DNA of 39,644 bases from Verrucomicrobiales bacterium (GCA_014239335.1 JAAZZC010000268.1:1-39644); one strand, 5' to 3'. Numbered from the stretch's first letter, positions 8,696 through 17,234 are shown. Numbers and translations: made by a program. Notes: a model not told the origin generated them from the sequence alone.

Positions 8696-9736
8696 TCAAA
8701 TGCTGAAGTCTCTTAGTGCGTTAAGTTTTGATAACGCTTGACCGTCTTTAATGACTTTAAGTGCCGATTCAAAGCCATCAGCCATATTAGATGCTGAGCC
8801 GCAAACAACGAATCCAGCGGCTGCATTAAGAGCAACAATATCACGCTTTGGCCCGCAGTCTGTTCCGTCCAGAATGGAGGTTAGTATGGAAGCGTTTTCT
8901 TTTGGATCGCCTCCCTTAAGTTCAGAAATAGCACAAGACTCAAGGCCAAGGTCTTCAGGTGTGATTTCGGATTCGTTGACATCGGTTCCGTTCCATTCTG
9001 AAACTTTAGTTTTTCCGCAAAGAGATAATTCATCGAGCCCTTCTCCTTCCTGCCCCTTTCCGTGGACTGCCCAGGCTTTTTTTCTGCCTAACCGTCCGAG
9101 TATCTCAGCAAAAGGAGAAGTGAAGGCTGAGTCGAAAACTCCGACTAATTGATAGTCTGGGCGGACCGGGTTCAGGAGAGGCCCGATCAGATTGAACACG
9201 GTTCTTATTCCTTCCTCGGCCAGTGCTTTACGTACAGGGACCACTGCTTTGAAGGCGGGATGATAAAGAGGGGCAAATAAAAATCCTGCACCGTTTTTAA
9301 GAACACATTCACGCAGAGCAGGAACGGGCAGATTAATAGGGACTCCAAGTTCTTCTAGTACGTCTGCTCCTCCGCTCTTGGAAGTGATTCCTCGGTTCCC
9401 ATGTTTTAATACGCTTAATCCACCTGCTGCCAAGACAAAGACGGAGGCCGTGGAAATATTAAAAAGATCCAGTTTATCTCCCCCGGTCCCACAAACATCA
9501 ATCGTAGGGCCGTTACAGTCTTCCGGTCGAAAACCTGGATCAACTGCATGCTCTAAAAAAACTTCAACAAAAGCGGCTATTTCAGCCGGTGTTTCTCCCT
9601 TCGCTGAGAGGGCCTTGAGAAATTCAGTCTTAGTAGCTGTTTCATTATTTTCTTCTAGTAATGCCTCTGCGGCCATAGCAATTTGGCTCTGATTCAGATT
9701 ATTTCCGGAATTAAGTAATTCGGTCAGTTCAAGCAT
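8696..9736 (-). CDS. trpD: anthranilate phosphoribosyltransferase
   Basis: 346 residues, the usual length for TrpD, which transfers phosphoribose from PRPP to anthranilate in tryptophan biosynthesis in the cytoplasm. Diagnostic motifs are all visible: the PRPP-binding CGTGGD, the NISTAS segment, KHGNRG and SKSGGADVLEELG, followed by NLIGPLLNP. It stands alone; no other trp gene is in the window. It is transcribed away from yqgE, and the 116-bp gap between them must hold both promoters. That gap contains two imperfect copies of an AAATT..GATTTG.. sequence, but I cannot assign convincing promoter hexamers. Confidence 0.95.
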   Translation of the reverse strand: MLELTELLNSGNNLNQSQIAMAAEALLEENNETATKTEFLKALSAKGETPAEIAAFVEVFLEHAVDPGFRPEDCNGPTIDVCGTGGDKLDLFNISTASVFVLAAGGLSVLKHGNRGITSKSGGADVLEELGVPINLPVPALRECVLKNGAGFLFAPLYHPAFKAVVPVRKALAEEGIRTVFNLIGPLLNPVRPDYQLVGVFDSAFTSPFAEILGRLGRKKAWAVHGKGQEGEGLDELSLCGKTKVSEWNGTDVNESEITPEDLGLESCAISELKGGDPKENASILTSILDGTDCGPKRDIVALNAAAGFVVCGSASNMADGFESALKVIKDGQALSKLNALRDFSI

Positions 9737-9852
9737 GATTTAATGATTACCTTATATTAGGATTACTCACAGTCTAAAATGAGACATTATTCATCAAATT
9801 TGGATTTGAATTATTCATGAAATTCAGATTTGGTAATTAAATACAAATAGAA

Positions 9853-10410
9853 GTGAGCTTTAAAGAACCTGAACAAATATGTTTAAAAGGATCATTGATT
9901 CTTGCGGATCCCTCATTAGCGGATCCTGGATTCGAGCGTAGTGTTCTCTTGCTCACGAACCACAAGCATGATGACGGGGCAGCTGGGTTTATCCTCAATA
10001 AACCAATGGGGAAAAAAGTTTCAGACCTAATCGAGATAGATGCGATGCGAGAGCTTGGTGACTTGCCTGTTTTCTTGGGAGGTCCTGTCAGTTCTGATCA
10101 GTTGACTTTTGCTTCTATTAATTGGGACGCTCAAGGTGAGGCGCTTGGTTTTGATACTCATCTATCATCTGAGGAAGCATTACATAGGTTGCGGGAAGGT
10201 TTTTTTATTAGGGCATTCGTTGGATATTCTGGCTGGTCTGAAGGACAGCTTGAGTATGAGCTTCAGCAACGTTCTTGGATAACTAGGAAGCCAGTTCCGA
10301 TTGCGGCCAGCTTAGATGCTGATGAAAGTTTGTGGAAGGAGCTTCTTTCTACGATGGGGCCTTATTATAAAATGTTATCCTCTTTTCCTGAAAAGCCAGA
10401 GCTCAACTAA
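9853..10410 (+). CDS. YqgE/AlgH family protein
   Basis: 185 residues, matching the YqgE/AlgH (DUF179) family. The N-terminal block runs KGSLILADPSLADPGFERSV, then a GFILNKP motif, a FLGGPV motif and a YSGWSEGQLE motif, all hallmarks of the family. The molecular function is unresolved; AlgH was named for an effect on alginate regulation in Pseudomonas. The start is GTG at 9853 with only a weak AGAAG-like upstream site. The TAA stop overlaps the TAG stop of the convergent ATPase gene by sharing CTAA (10407-10410). Confidence 0.92.
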   Translation: MSFKEPEQICLKGSLILADPSLADPGFERSVLLLTNHKHDDGAAGFILNKPMGKKVSDLIEIDAMRELGDLPVFLGGPVSSDQLTFASINWDAQGEALGFDTHLSSEEALHRLREGFFIRAFVGYSGWSEGQLEYELQQRSWITRKPVPIAASLDADESLWKELLSTMGPYYKMLSSFPEKPELN

Positions 10411-12272
10411 TTTTCTGAGGAAAGGTTCCTGACGGGGCGTGTAATGCGTCGCCATAGAAATTCAAGTTCAGGCGCGATTTCAGAGAATGTTTCTTCTTCA
10501 GAATTTGAAGCATTTATGATGGATTTTCCTGCGGCGATCGATGCTAATTCTTCGCGATCTAATTCAAGAACATCGAGATTTTTTCTTGCGCTTCCGTTCA
10601 ATGCATCAAATTCAAAATTTTCTTCTTCAGGAGATTTGAAAGCAATGACTTTGGAGCTTTCCATTGGGCTGTTTTCTGCCTGATCCACTAAGGCTCTCCA
10701 GTACGGGATCCGTTCTGCTGGCTCAAATCCGAAGATAATTTCCATTTCAGGTGAGAGCCAAGAGGATGCCGAAGAATCTCCATGAACATCAAATTCTCTA
10801 TATTCAATGATGGGAGATCTTCTGCCCGCCATTTCTAGGGTGTAGCGGATCGTTTCGGTGTCGAATAGGCTTTGCCCGCCCGAAAATAATTCATTTCTTT
10901 GATCGGCGAAATCCTTGACCGAGCTTGGAGCATTTTTATCAGGCTCCTTCCAAGGTGAATTGGATATGGATCCTACAGACTGAATGGCGCTGGATTCGGT
11001 TCTCTGATTGACCGAGCGCATCATTTTCTGAATTCGCAGTAAAGTTTCCGAGGGAGTCGAATGCTGAGTAACTTCCGGTCTTTTGGTAGTGGAAGGGTTG
11101 TTCAGTAGGACTTTGTCTGTTCTGCTCTTTAACCATTCCGATGATGCCATTCGTAGGATTTGGCGAGGTGAGGGAAGGTTCTTTTTGGGAGATGATTGAT
11201 AAAATTTTTCCAAATCTATCCTATCAATAAAATCATTGGCAGTATCAGGCTCTAAATTTGCGCATTCCATGCGGTGGCTGATCAGCTCTTTAGCGGCATG
11301 GACAGATATCCCTTTGAGCCGGATGTTTCTTTCGTTTACCCTGTCCTTGATAGCCGAAGGAATGGCAGTAGTGAATGTTGTCTCCCACAGATCATCATTG
11401 ATTGCCAGAATAACCAAAGGTACAACAGCTTGTTGAGTAATGTCTACTAACAGTTGTGTTACTTTTAGACTATTGTCAGTATTCTTATATATGAGATCAA
11501 GGTGGTCGAAGACTAGAATCAGAGGTTGGTCCTGAGTGATGGATGTGTTGAATTCTTCTATACGGACTTTTGCATCATTATCGGTCAGTGAATTGATTTC
11601 TTTTTTTATGAGTTCTGGGCTATCAAGTTCGCATCCATAGAGAACCTCAATCCAAAATTCACAGGATCCATTTGATAAACCTGTCTTATTGATGAGAGCA
11701 GTGACTAGATGAGGAAAGAGAGCCGTAATGTTTTGCTTGAACCATTCAGCGATGAGTGATGAGTGGTCTTTAAGATTGAGCATTTTATCATAATGCTGTT
11801 TCAAACCATTAATGGCCGTTGATTTGTTTTCGACCGGCACAATTTCATTGGTGACGAGATTGCATATAAGGTCAGCAAATAATGATCTAGTAATTGCTGC
11901 TAATGGCGAGAGGGACTTTTCAGAGGGTTTATCTGAAAGAAAGAATATTATTTGTTGGAGAATAAAAGAATAACTGCATTCAGATTCAGTCGATAGATTA
12001 ATTTGGACTGGTGTCGAGATGGTAGAGTGGCTTTTTAAGGCCTCAGCAATGAGGTAGGTTTTTCCTTGTCCTGCGTTTGGTGAACTTACCATTAAAATAT
12101 CGCCTCTCTGGTTATTTGATTGGCTGGAAGAAAGGATTTGGTCTTTAATTAAGTCAAGTTCCGTAGGGTAAAGTGAGATACTTTTACCTGACTGAAGTGA
12201 TGAGTCAGGGTCAAAAATGGAAGCCTCAAATGGGTTGTCTTGGGTCATCAAGGAAGAGTCAATTGCTGACAA
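10407..12272 (-). CDS. orphan P-loop ATPase (AAA-like)
   Basis: 621 residues without signal peptide or membrane segment. A Walker A-like motif (PNAGQGKT, residues about 65-72) has Pro instead of the usual first Gly/Ala. A hydrophobic strand followed by VFDHLDLIY near residue 260 fits a Walker B, and an I.R(N)I.LKGIS segment follows, so the first 380 residues look like an AAA/KAP-type NTPase. The last 230 residues are Ser-rich with no domain I recognise, ending in an acidic then Trp/Arg-rich tail. Nothing nearby suggests a partner. It could be a regulatory or mobile-element-derived ATPase; I do not assign a function. Confidence 0.6.
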   Translation of the reverse strand: MSAIDSSLMTQDNPFEASIFDPDSSLQSGKSISLYPTELDLIKDQILSSSQSNNQRGDILMVSSPNAGQGKTYLIAEALKSHSTISTPVQINLSTESECSYSFILQQIIFFLSDKPSEKSLSPLAAITRSLFADLICNLVTNEIVPVENKSTAINGLKQHYDKMLNLKDHSSLIAEWFKQNITALFPHLVTALINKTGLSNGSCEFWIEVLYGCELDSPELIKKEINSLTDNDAKVRIEEFNTSITQDQPLILVFDHLDLIYKNTDNSLKVTQLLVDITQQAVVPLVILAINDDLWETTFTTAIPSAIKDRVNERNIRLKGISVHAAKELISHRMECANLEPDTANDFIDRIDLEKFYQSSPKKNLPSPRQILRMASSEWLKSRTDKVLLNNPSTTKRPEVTQHSTPSETLLRIQKMMRSVNQRTESSAIQSVGSISNSPWKEPDKNAPSSVKDFADQRNELFSGGQSLFDTETIRYTLEMAGRRSPIIEYREFDVHGDSSASSWLSPEMEIIFGFEPAERIPYWRALVDQAENSPMESSKVIAFKSPEEENFEFDALNGSARKNLDVLELDREELASIAAGKSIINASNSEEETFSEIAPELEFLWRRITRPVRNLSSEN

Positions 12273-12532
12273 TTCTTTTTAATTACGGAAATAATGATAA
12301 TGCCCTGATATTACTAAATATCTGAAAAAATAACATACAAAACAGAGCAAAATTTAGAATCTTATCATATTTCTTACTGGAAATTTATAATTCCTGCTAA
12401 TAAGGCATTTGGAACTATGGATTGCGGATAACTAGTAGTTAATGCTCTCCGATTGCTCGAGCCAATTATCGGCTGGATAAAAAGGAAAAAAATCCTTTCA
12501 TTGCATTAACTTTGTGATACAAAGTTAATGCA
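12273..12532. other. 260-bp AT-rich intergenic region with palindromes
   Basis: Divergent promoter region between the ATPase gene (minus) and the membrane protein gene (plus). Besides the large operator-like palindrome at 12495-12539 it contains AAAGGA-N6-TCCTTT (12481-12498, an all-A spacer) overlapping its left edge, and a CCGAT/ATCGG pair around 12449-12472. No RNA gene or further ORF is evident. Confidence 0.5.
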
Positions 12533-12539
12533 ATGAAAG
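12495..12539. promoter_or_regulatory. 45-bp perfect palindrome with operator core, containing the downstream start codon
   Basis: Left arm 12495-12514 (CTTTCATTGCATTAACTTTG) is exactly complementary to right arm 12520-12539, with spacer TGATA. The ATG of the next gene (12533-12535) lies inside the right arm. The core ACTTTG-TGATA-CAAAGT matches a second palindrome before ispH (13510-13530). I infer an operator for the winged-helix regulator encoded two genes on. In RNA the palindrome would bury the start codon in a hairpin. Confidence 0.6.
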
Positions 12540-13180
12540 ATTCAGACCATGCGTTAGAGCATTTGAAGGTGATTCGAGGAATGATGGAAAAGGCCACCGT
12601 GTACAGAGCCCTTTCAGCACCGGCGGCGATTTTCGGTGGATTCTTGGCAATGTCGATAGGCTTTTATTTCTTTTATCAGGACCAGGTAGAGATTTATGTG
12701 AGCGGGTATAAGTTTTTTTGGACCTGGGCAATTGCTCTCATCATTGGTGATTCGTTCAATGGTTTTCTATTATTTAGGCGTGCCAGGAAGGAAGGTGTTA
12801 ATTTTTTATCTTCCGGACTAAAGCATACGTGTTTTGCATGTGCTCCGGCCGCTATCGCCGGTGGGATTATTTCTTATGAAGTAGTCGAACAGGAAATTGA
12901 GCTTTGTGCTCTGGTCTGGGTCCTTTGCTACGGTGTTGCCATTTTGTCAATGGGTGCTGCTGCACCGCGTTCATTGAGGCGATTAGGATGGGCGTTTTTA
13001 ATATCTGGATGTATCATATTTTTGGTTTGGATGAAATACGGTCCTGCCATATCTGCGCTTTTAGGAATTAACACGCTCGGTGCCGGTGCGATGATAATGA
13101 TGCTAACCTTTGGGCTTTTGCATTTGCTCCATGGGTTTGGTGTTCTTTTGCGCAAGGAGGAAAAAGATCCTGTTTCCTGA
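12533..13180 (+). CDS. multi-pass inner-membrane protein, unknown function, paired with a regulator
   Basis: 215 residues with about six hydrophobic segments after a cytoplasmic N-terminus. The N-terminus (HLKVIRGMMEKATVYRALSAP) leads directly into the first membrane segment. There is no Shine-Dalgarno sequence before ATG 12533, which sits in a 45-bp palindrome; translation could be leaderless or structure-controlled. ATG 12581 is the only nearby alternative, but would remove an amphipathic N-terminus that looks genuine. The gene is followed 12 bp later by a winged-helix regulator, so the two are presumably co-transcribed and autoregulated. Function not recognised. Confidence 0.7.
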   Translation: MKDSDHALEHLKVIRGMMEKATVYRALSAPAAIFGGFLAMSIGFYFFYQDQVEIYVSGYKFFWTWAIALIIGDSFNGFLLFRRARKEGVNFLSSGLKHTCFACAPAAIAGGIISYEVVEQEIELCALVWVLCYGVAILSMGAAAPRSLRRLGWAFLISGCIIFLVWMKYGPAISALLGINTLGAGAMIMMLTFGLLHLLHGFGVLLRKEEKDPVS

Positions 13181-13192
13181 AGAGCATTTGAT

Positions 13193-13495
13193 ATGATTGA
13201 TTTCGATAAGCTAGATAAAACGATTCATGAAAAAGGCAGATTGTCTATAATGACAATGCTAGCCTCCAGAGGTGAATGGAAATTTCAAGAGCTCAAAGAT
13301 CAATTAAAGATGAGTGATGGGAATCTTATTACTCACCTAAGGTCCCTTCAGAAAGTGGGTTATGTATCTACGAAGAAGGAGATTAAAGGCCGTAAGATAA
13401 CAAAATATTTACTGACGCGCTCAGGGAAAAAGGCATTCAAGGAGTATCTAGGGCTACTTGAGCAAATTGTTACGCAAGGAAGTTCAGAAAGTTAA
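13193..13495 (+). CDS. winged-helix transcriptional regulator
   Basis: 100 residues forming one winged-helix domain of the MarR/ArsR-like 'winged helix DNA-binding' type (similar to Pfam HTH_34). Visible elements are helix IHEKGRLSIMTMLA, helix-turn-helix KFQELKDQLKMSDGNLITHLRSLQKVGYV, and the wing KKEIKGRKITKYLLT, followed by a C-terminal helix that probably dimerises. It is 12 bp downstream of the membrane protein gene. Palindromes with the shared core ACTTTG-TGNNN-CAAAGT occur upstream of both the membrane protein and ispH, which suggests that it represses both. Confidence 0.85.
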   Translation: MIDFDKLDKTIHEKGRLSIMTMLASRGEWKFQELKDQLKMSDGNLITHLRSLQKVGYVSTKKEIKGRKITKYLLTRSGKKAFKEYLGLLEQIVTQGSSES

Positions 13496-13509
13496 TTTTT
13501 TTTGTAAGA

Positions 13510-13535
13510 ATACTTTGTGGAGCAAAGTATATAAT
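13510..13535 (+). promoter_or_regulatory. operator-like palindrome overlapping the ispH -10 box
   Basis: ATACTTTG (13510-13517) and CAAAGTAT (13523-13530) form a perfect inverted repeat with spacer TGGAG. The core is the same as in the 12495-12539 palindrome. A consensus -10 hexamer TATAAT lies at 13530-13535, immediately abutting the right arm; no good -35 is seen. A protein bound here would block the promoter. Transcription would start near 13541, downstream of the ATG at 13539. Confidence 0.6.
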
Positions 13536-13559
13536 TAAATGCAGATAGAAAAAGAAATA

Positions 13560-14462
13560 ATGAGTCGAGTAAATGTACATTTGGCATCTCATTACGGGAT
13601 GTGTTTTGGTGTGAGGGATGCTTTGGCGGCAACTCGAAGCACATATGATGAAAATGATGTTACGGTCCTGGGTCAGTTAGTTCATAATCCGGTGGTTAGT
13701 CAGGAATTAACTGAGAATGGGGTCAAGGAAGGTAATCTGAACAACCCCATAACAGATAATGAGGGAACTGTTATAATTACTGCGCATGGCGCCTCTGAAT
13801 CTGATCGATCCCGTTGGGCCTCGCCTCACAGGAAGGTGGTAGATACTACATGCCCCCTCGTTCACAAGGTGCATGAATCTCTTGCTTCTTTAATTGATTC
13901 TGGATTCTTTCCTATGGTTATAGGCAAGAAGGGGCACGCTGAAGTGAATGGGATTATTGGAGATTTTCCGCAAGCAATAGTAATTGAAAGGGAGGAGGAT
14001 ATATTTGATGTGCCGTATGAAGGAAAGATAGGCATTGTTTCGCAGACCACTCAACCCACCGACAGGGTTAATGAATTGGTTGAGAAGATACGATTTTTGA
14101 GGAACAACAGCGAAGTGAGGTTCATTGATACGGTATGCTCACCCACTAAGAACAGACAGAAGGCAGTAAAAGATTTGTGTCAGGTTTGTGATCTAATTGT
14201 AGTTGTTGGTGGTTCTAATAGTAATAATACTTCGCAATTGGTATCTACAGTGGAAGGGCTTGGATCTAGGGCCGTTCAGGTGGAACGGCCAGAAGATCTA
14301 ATTCTTGATTGGTTTATAGGTGTTAAGGACGTGGGTGTGACTGCGGGTACTTCTACATTAAACGAAACGGTAATAAGTGTTTCTGAGAGGATTAAAGCCA
14401 TATCTGAAGAATTGGCTGTAAAAGATCGGGGATATCTTGGAAAAGAGAGGATATTATGCTGA
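13560..14462 (+). CDS. ispH: 4-hydroxy-3-methylbut-2-enyl diphosphate reductase
   Basis: IspH (LytB) is the last enzyme of the MEP isoprenoid pathway, a cytoplasmic iron-sulfur enzyme. The three cluster cysteines are visible at residues 15 (MCFGV), 98 (TTCPLVHKVH) and 193 (VCSPTKNRQ). Active-site motifs VHNPVV, HGASE, GHAEVNG and AGTSTLNETV are also present. The start at ATG 13560 is preferred over in-frame ATG 13539, because a TATAAT at 13530-13535 would put the transcription start near 13541, and because the shorter N-terminus fits the family. The operator-like palindrome at 13510 suggests control by the adjacent winged-helix regulator. Confidence 0.93.
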   Translation: MSRVNVHLASHYGMCFGVRDALAATRSTYDENDVTVLGQLVHNPVVSQELTENGVKEGNLNNPITDNEGTVIITAHGASESDRSRWASPHRKVVDTTCPLVHKVHESLASLIDSGFFPMVIGKKGHAEVNGIIGDFPQAIVIEREEDIFDVPYEGKIGIVSQTTQPTDRVNELVEKIRFLRNNSEVRFIDTVCSPTKNRQKAVKDLCQVCDLIVVVGGSNSNNTSQLVSTVEGLGSRAVQVERPEDLILDWFIGVKDVGVTAGTSTLNETVISVSERIKAISEELAVKDRGYLGKERILC

Positions 14463-14561
14463 ATGATGGTTCCTAGATTCTATTATTAAAGGATTATAGG
14501 ATCATTATGTAAATTTTACGCGAGTATTGATTATTTTACCCCTTGCATCTATTTTATTTAT

Positions 14562-15677
14562 ATGAAGCCTATCAAACTCTTCACTTTGGGATTTTCTTTT
14601 CTTTTTTTATCGTCGCTTTTGCTTGCGCAGGACCAGCCCCTCACTCCTACGGAAAAGGCGCAGATGCTGAAAACAATTAAAGACATAAAAGGTAATGTAA
14701 AGAAGGGTCGCTTCGGAGTTCACGCTTCAGCGATATCAGCATTCCGAGCCGCATCCTCTTCCCCAATTTCCGCATATGAGTTTTATCTGAAGTGTTACAA
14801 GGAAATCAATTTTACTAGGAAGGGAGCTAAGGAATCAGAGTACCGTGATTGGAAGTCCAAGAATAAAGATAATCTCAGTTCACGGGAGCATTCAACGGCC
14901 AGACGGTTACAGTTACAGTTTCTTGTCCTCACTCTTAGGGCAGCGCAAATTCCTGAAGATAAGAGTAAGGAGTCACTCGTTCCTGAGCTAACTACTCTAA
15001 TGGATAATTGCTTATCAGCTTATCCTTACCTTGGTAAATCCAAGAGGATCTTATCTTCAGGGGCCACAGGTTCAACTTTTGCAGAAGTCTATGATTTGCA
15101 ATCTACACTAACCACTCTCAGAAATTGGCCTCGTGCACCTATGGATATCAGCGGCATTTACGAGTCTACGATTTTCCCTATTTATCGTAGACCTGAAAGA
15201 GTCAAGGAGTTGACTGCGGCATGGGATAAGAGGATTTCTCAGGAGATTACTTTAGTCGCAGCAACCGATAGCACGGAAGCTGAAATTAATTTTACAAATA
15301 AGACACTCCCAAAATTGAAGTGGGCCAAGTACCTTGATTTACTCAGAGCAGGAAAGAAAAGAGTTGCATTAACTGCAATGGTTTCCCTAGTCAAAAGTAA
15401 TCCCGATCATCAGGACATAGATGCATGGCTCGAAGAATTGGAAGGTTATCTTTCAGGTGAAGTCGAGCCTAGCTCCTTTGAGGATGCGGCGAAAGAGGCT
15501 GAAGCGCTTGCTGCTAGGAAAAAACAAAACGGGGGGACGAATTCTCCAGCACGTTCTAATCGTAATGATGCTCAAAAGGCTCTAGAGGGTTTAAATCTTG
15601 GTGGACGCCGGGGTAATAGAGAAATTCCAAAGGACGTTGACGTGGATAGGATCCGCGAGCTTTTTAATCGGCGCTAG
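14562..15677 (+). CDS. secreted protein of unknown function
   Basis: 371 residues. A clear signal peptide (Lys-containing start, then FSFLFLSSLLLAQ) with probable cleavage near residue 22-23 points to periplasm or envelope. The mature part is mostly helical and basic, with no catalytic motif that I recognise. Residues about 300-345 are low-complexity (Ala/Glu/Lys-rich, then Gly/Asn-rich), followed by a short Arg-rich tail that includes LGGRRGNRE. It stands alone between ispH and the LysM lipoprotein gene. The short palindrome GTAAATTTTAC at 14509-14519 lies upstream. Confidence 0.7.
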   Translation: MKPIKLFTLGFSFLFLSSLLLAQDQPLTPTEKAQMLKTIKDIKGNVKKGRFGVHASAISAFRAASSSPISAYEFYLKCYKEINFTRKGAKESEYRDWKSKNKDNLSSREHSTARRLQLQFLVLTLRAAQIPEDKSKESLVPELTTLMDNCLSAYPYLGKSKRILSSGATGSTFAEVYDLQSTLTTLRNWPRAPMDISGIYESTIFPIYRRPERVKELTAAWDKRISQEITLVAATDSTEAEINFTNKTLPKLKWAKYLDLLRAGKKRVALTAMVSLVKSNPDHQDIDAWLEELEGYLSGEVEPSSFEDAAKEAEALAARKKQNGGTNSPARSNRNDAQKALEGLNLGGRRGNREIPKDVDVDRIRELFNRR

Positions 15678-15808
15678 AAGTAGTCCTAGTTTACTCTCTT
15701 AAATTGACGACATGGCCTTGGGGGCCTTTGTGTTTCTTGAATTATGCATTCAGGATCAAATAAATGATGTTTTTTCCTCCATTATAGGCTCGAAATTAGA
15801 ACGCGGCC

Positions 15809-15835
15809 TTGACATCTAGTTAGGATATGTAAAAT
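15809..15835 (+). promoter_or_regulatory. candidate sigma-70-type promoter for the LysM lipoprotein gene
   Basis: TTGACA at 15809-15814 and TAAAAT at 15830-15835 are separated by 15 bp (16 bp if the -35 is read as CTTGAC), ending 17 bp before the ATG at 15853. The hexamers are good; the spacing is short. Confidence 0.4.
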
Positions 15836-15852
15836 ATCAGCTCACACAAACA

Positions 15853-16290
15853 ATGTCTGTGACTATGAAGAAGATTACGACCCTTACATCAATTGCTTTA
15901 ATTCCCCTTTTGAGTATTTCCTGTACGCAGAACAAAACGGGGCCCCTTGTTTACAAGGGCAAGGGAGGGCAGCCTTACAGTGATCCTTATGCTTCAGCTG
16001 AGGAATACAATAATGTTTATGCTTCGCAGTCTGGGGGAGGGGATGATTTCTACAGTCAGCCAATAGGGGACCCTTACGTTCCTCCTGGCAGCGGTGACAT
16101 TGTTATTCAGCCGCCTTCGCCTCAGCCAAACAAAACTTATGCATCCAATCAAAGTGTTCATACTGTAAAGAAAGGTGATACTCTTTATAGTATTTCGCGC
16201 AACTACGGTACGTCGGTTGCGGCTCTGAGGCAGGTTAATGGTATTAGTGGTAGCCTTATCCGGATTGGAGAAAGGATCTCAATCCCTTAA
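15853..16290 (+). CDS. LysM-domain lipoprotein
   Basis: 145 residues. An N-terminal lipoprotein signal ends in LSISC, giving a lipidated Cys near residue 24. ATG 15853 is followed by a second ATG at 15865 (MKKITT), which may be the true start. A Ser/Pro/Gln-rich flexible linker (about residues 35-98) connects to one C-terminal LysM domain beginning HTVKKGDTLYSISRNYGTS and ending at the C-terminus. LysM binds N-acetylglucosamine-containing glycans, normally peptidoglycan, so this is probably an outer-membrane lipoprotein that contacts the wall. No enzymatic domain is attached. Confidence 0.88.
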   Translation: MSVTMKKITTLTSIALIPLLSISCTQNKTGPLVYKGKGGQPYSDPYASAEEYNNVYASQSGGGDDFYSQPIGDPYVPPGSGDIVIQPPSPQPNKTYASNQSVHTVKKGDTLYSISRNYGTSVAALRQVNGISGSLIRIGERISIP

Positions 16291-16313
16291 TTGGATTTTT
16301 GTAAATTATATTC

Positions 16314-16345
16314 AAGGGTTCACTTGCTTAGGGGTGAACCCTTTT
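16314..16345. terminator. bidirectional intrinsic terminator
   Basis: AAGGGTTCAC (16314-16323) and GTGAACCCTT (16334-16343) form a perfect 10-bp stem with a 10-nt loop, followed by TTTT on the plus strand. It lies between the convergent LysM lipoprotein gene and the isomerase gene, and reaches the latter's stop codon. Confidence 0.8.
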
Positions 16346-17160
16346 CATTTACTAAAAGCTTCCTTGAGGAAGGTGATGCTTTCTTTTGCAATGGTTTCAG
16401 GATCCGGACTGTAATCGAAAACTTCGACCGAAACGTAGCCTTTATAATTTGCAGACCTGAGGGACTCAACGATGGGGCCGTATTGAACTTCTCCAGTTCC
16501 TGGTCCCCTTAGGTTGGGATCATTGGCATGGAAGTGCGCAATGTAGTCACGACTTTCTGTGATTATTTGAGGTATAGATTTTTGTTCATCACTCATTGCT
16601 TTAACATCGAGATGAAGTCTGCAGGCAGGGCTGTCGATTTTGTTGATGAGTTCAATTGTTTCCTTCGCCGTATTTAGGAAATTAGTCTCTACTTGTGCTA
16701 ATGGTTCCATTGCAATTGTGACGCCACATTCCGATGCAGTTTCACAAATCTTAGATAAAGTTTCAACGGAACGTTCAATTGCATCGGTCCTGTTCCACTC
16801 AGGAAGAATGTTCCTCTGTTTTGGACTTCCCCATACCATGACTTTACCATTCATGGCAGCGCAGGTGCGGACAAGGTGCTTTCCAAAATTAACTGTGTCC
16901 TTTTGCAAAAGAGGATCATCAGTTGTGAGATGAAGCCAAGACGGTTTGACAAGGAGCCAATGGAGTCCAACCACTTCGAGTCCTGCTGATTTGGCTTTTG
17001 CGCCAATCTTGGTAGCATCACTTTCGCTGATCTCTCTTGGATCTTCGTTGAGGGTGAATGGTGCAATTTCAACTCCATCATAACCACTACTAGCAATGTG
17101 CTCGCAAGTAGCATCGAAATCCCAGCCAACATAGGTTTCATTACATAGTGCAAATTTCAT
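16345..17160 (-). CDS. sugar phosphate isomerase/epimerase family (xylose isomerase-like TIM barrel)
   Basis: 271 residues from ATG 17160 (MKFALCNET). A TTG 36 bp further upstream would add 12 residues unlike the family's usual start. Typical AP-endonuclease-2/xylose-isomerase-like motifs are present: GYDGVEIAPF near the N-terminus, VGLHWLL, VTIAMEPLAQVETNFL with the metal-ligand Glu, LHLDVKAMS, HFHANDPN, and YVSVEVFDY with a late Glu. The metal-binding His/Asp/Glu set is therefore intact, supporting an active isomerase or epimerase on a sugar or polyol. The exact substrate cannot be told. The gene follows the methyltransferase gene by about 75 bp on the same strand. Confidence 0.85.
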   Translation of the reverse strand: MKFALCNETYVGWDFDATCEHIASSGYDGVEIAPFTLNEDPREISESDATKIGAKAKSAGLEVVGLHWLLVKPSWLHLTTDDPLLQKDTVNFGKHLVRTCAAMNGKVMVWGSPKQRNILPEWNRTDAIERSVETLSKICETASECGVTIAMEPLAQVETNFLNTAKETIELINKIDSPACRLHLDVKAMSDEQKSIPQIITESRDYIAHFHANDPNLRGPGTGEVQYGPIVESLRSANYKGYVSVEVFDYSPDPETIAKESITFLKEAFSK

Positions 17161-17234
17161 TATCTCAGAGATCTTCTTTGCTGCCCCTGATGTCAAGAGC
17201 TTGTCTGCCGAAGAGGTGAATTTTATTGGATTAT

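Noticed and set aside
15711-15735. Terminator from GGCC-TTGGG-GGCC after the 14562-15677 gene
   Set aside because: The stem is only 4 bp and is followed by a mixed TTTGTG sequence rather than a U tract; too weak to call.
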